A DNA stretch of 64,000 nt, from NCBI GenBank assembly GCA_038496675.1, contig CM076653.1, positions 21,690,476 to 21,754,475 of the forward strand, read 5' to 3'. Positions within the stretch are counted from its first letter, which is position 1. Each line of letters begins with the position of its first letter. Source of the DNA: Rachycentron canadum. Its lineage: Eukaryota > Chordata > Actinopteri > Carangiformes > Rachycentridae. The notes under the pieces were generated by a model. It was not told the DNA's origin and searched no databases. It saw only the letters and a list, made by a program, of their open reading frames with translations. Of this stretch, positions 62,445 through 64,000 are shown one piece after another. Position numbers and translations under genes: made by a program.

Positions 62445-64000
62445 ACATCAGTCTGAAAGCTCGCAGCATTTATTTCTGAATAAACATGCTGTGTTGGCTT
62501 CAGCAAATCATTGGTCAACTGAGTAACCAACATCCTTTATTCAAATGTGTCACTCTAGGAGACAGAGGAAGAGAAAAACACCAAACACAAAGAATTTCCT
62601 CTTTTTACATTAGTCATTCACAGCCAAACAACTGTGCTTTCTAAAGTCTCACAATAGCCTGGCATTCAATTGCTTTGGTACAATTTTCCTGTGTTTCTTT
62701 TTATTATTTTCTCCCTCTCCTGACTGTCTCTTCCTAACAGATTTATTTGACTCACAATTTCTGCTTGATCTTAACAACAAAGCCACAATAAGAACAAGTA
62801 ACTAATTGAATTTAATAAAGAAAAACAATCATTAATGAGATTAATATGATTTTTGCAGTGGTGAGACTTGTACTGAAAATACATATACATTATAGATGGG
62901 CATGAGATAGTGGTCCAAATGGGCAAACATACAAAGACCGTAAATATTCAAGACAGGGCTTTTTTGGCAGGACCTGCGCACTTGATTAATAAATAACTAT
63001 GATGGTTTTTATCCAATACACTCTCACCAACATTAGCGCAATCAAATCCTCTGACCCTACAAAATGGTTTACATGTGAAAAAAATCCTTAAGAGATATTT
63101 TGTTATTTGGCAATAAAAAAGAAAGACATGGAATAAATTTCTGATTCAGGGAGAATCTGAACTGTGGCGTCCTTTGGATGTTCAATTTCTTACTTTTACA
63201 AATGAAGCCTATTGTAAAGAAACATTTTTTGTTTAAATTTCAATGGAAAAGGTTTCACTTTTTATGCTTATCACATCAAATCACTCAAAATAAACCCACT
63301 CTTTATAGATAAGTGTACTGTGTATTATGAGAAGCTCATTACTCATCTGAGCTGATAGGAGAATGGGGATACACATCGGCTCATTTCAAAAACTTTAGAT
63401 GTGTGTCTTTATATATATAAAGACACCTGGTGTCTAATTATCCACTGGTATTCACAAGCATGCTCCTTCTTAAGAGAAAGTAGGGTCCAACATTTCTCTC
63501 TGAAACATTCAAAAAGCCAACATAATTTGTCCCTGACCCATATGGCTCAACTTTGGTGGAAGTGGACCGAGGTCATGCTAATACAACAGAGGATGTAGTG
63601 TATAGCAAAGAGTGGTAATGAAGTGGAATAATTCAAGAGCTGAATCATTGTTGATACTTTAGCAAGTGAATCACTTTAGATACTTAAGAGATTATGTTAC
63701 ATAATGCTGTTTTCAAGGTCAGGCTTATGAAAGGTTTGTCACCAAACTTTTGAATTCCACACTGTTTGATATCACATGTAGAGCTACAAATGTGCTTAAA
63801 ACGCCTTAAAAATATTACAGCTTCTGATGAGCAATTATACAGAAATCCCTGACATTGCTATGCCTCTATATTCACTGTACCCTCTAGAGGCTGGATAAAT
63901 AATTGGTAGCTTTTGTTCTGGTGTTGCTATACTAATGATAATGATAATTTTTTTTTCCTCAAATACGCCACATTGAAACAATGGCAAATATTCAGCCTAG

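Larger units (their letters stand above)
61286..64000 (+). other. csmd3: csmd3 intron 2 (5' part, runs off window)
   Basis: This is the start of the intron after exon 2. It contains no further exon I can recognise. About 61600-62530 is repeat-derived: two TA microsatellites, two related fragments beside them, and a 260-bp repeat with another copy at 18320. The last 1.4 kb shows nothing recognisable beyond AT-rich sequence and short A/T runs. Confidence 0.75.

Noticed and set aside
1..64000. CRISPR array, bacterial operon or phage content
   Set aside because: No regularly spaced direct repeats, no Shine-Dalgarno-led gene clusters and no long uninterrupted genes; introns and microsatellites show vertebrate nuclear DNA.

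Overview
The window looks like ordinary vertebrate nuclear DNA, most likely from a ray-finned (teleost) fish. It is AT-rich and gene-poor. It has many dinucleotide microsatellites, two assembly gaps of N placed inside microsatellites, decayed Tc1-type transposons, a decayed L2/Rex-like LINE fragment, and several degraded repeats that resemble families I know from percomorph fish. There are no bacterial-style operons, no CRISPR array and no recognisable tRNA or rRNA gene.

Only one protein-coding gene can be supported: the 5' end of csmd3 (CUB and Sushi multiple domains 3) on the + strand. Coding exon 1 (47357-47537) gives a short N-terminal tail with a C-x-x-C pair, followed by a hydrophobic membrane or signal segment. 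It ends at a GT donor in phase 1. Coding exon 2 (61063-61285) starts after a pyrimidine-rich AG acceptor and encodes most of the first CUB domain. It ends at a GTAAG donor in phase 2. Intron 1 is 13,525 bp, and intron 2 runs off the right edge. The rest of this very large gene lies outside the window. Whether this is the csmd3a or csmd3b copy cannot be decided here.

Layout: 1-45900 is an intergenic desert holding transposon relics (about 5040-5460, 7085-8250, 8295-8860, 15050-15700, 17930-18585, 30564-30635, 36486-36865, 40060-40660), microsatellites and gaps. From 45900 to 47356 there is a CpG-bearing upstream region with a TATA-like box, a GC box and, 1.3 kb before the start codon, a near-consensus RE1/NRSE element, the binding site of the neuronal repressor REST. 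From 47538 to 61062 is intron 1, with a structurally awkward start (poly-T, alternating CG/TG, poly-A), G-quadruplex-type G runs and two notable hairpins. From 61286 to the end is intron 2, with a 260-bp repeat also present at 18320 and a second repeat family next to two TA microsatellites.

The most interesting signal is the RE1-like element upstream of a brain-expressed gene. I found no convincing new multi-gene system.
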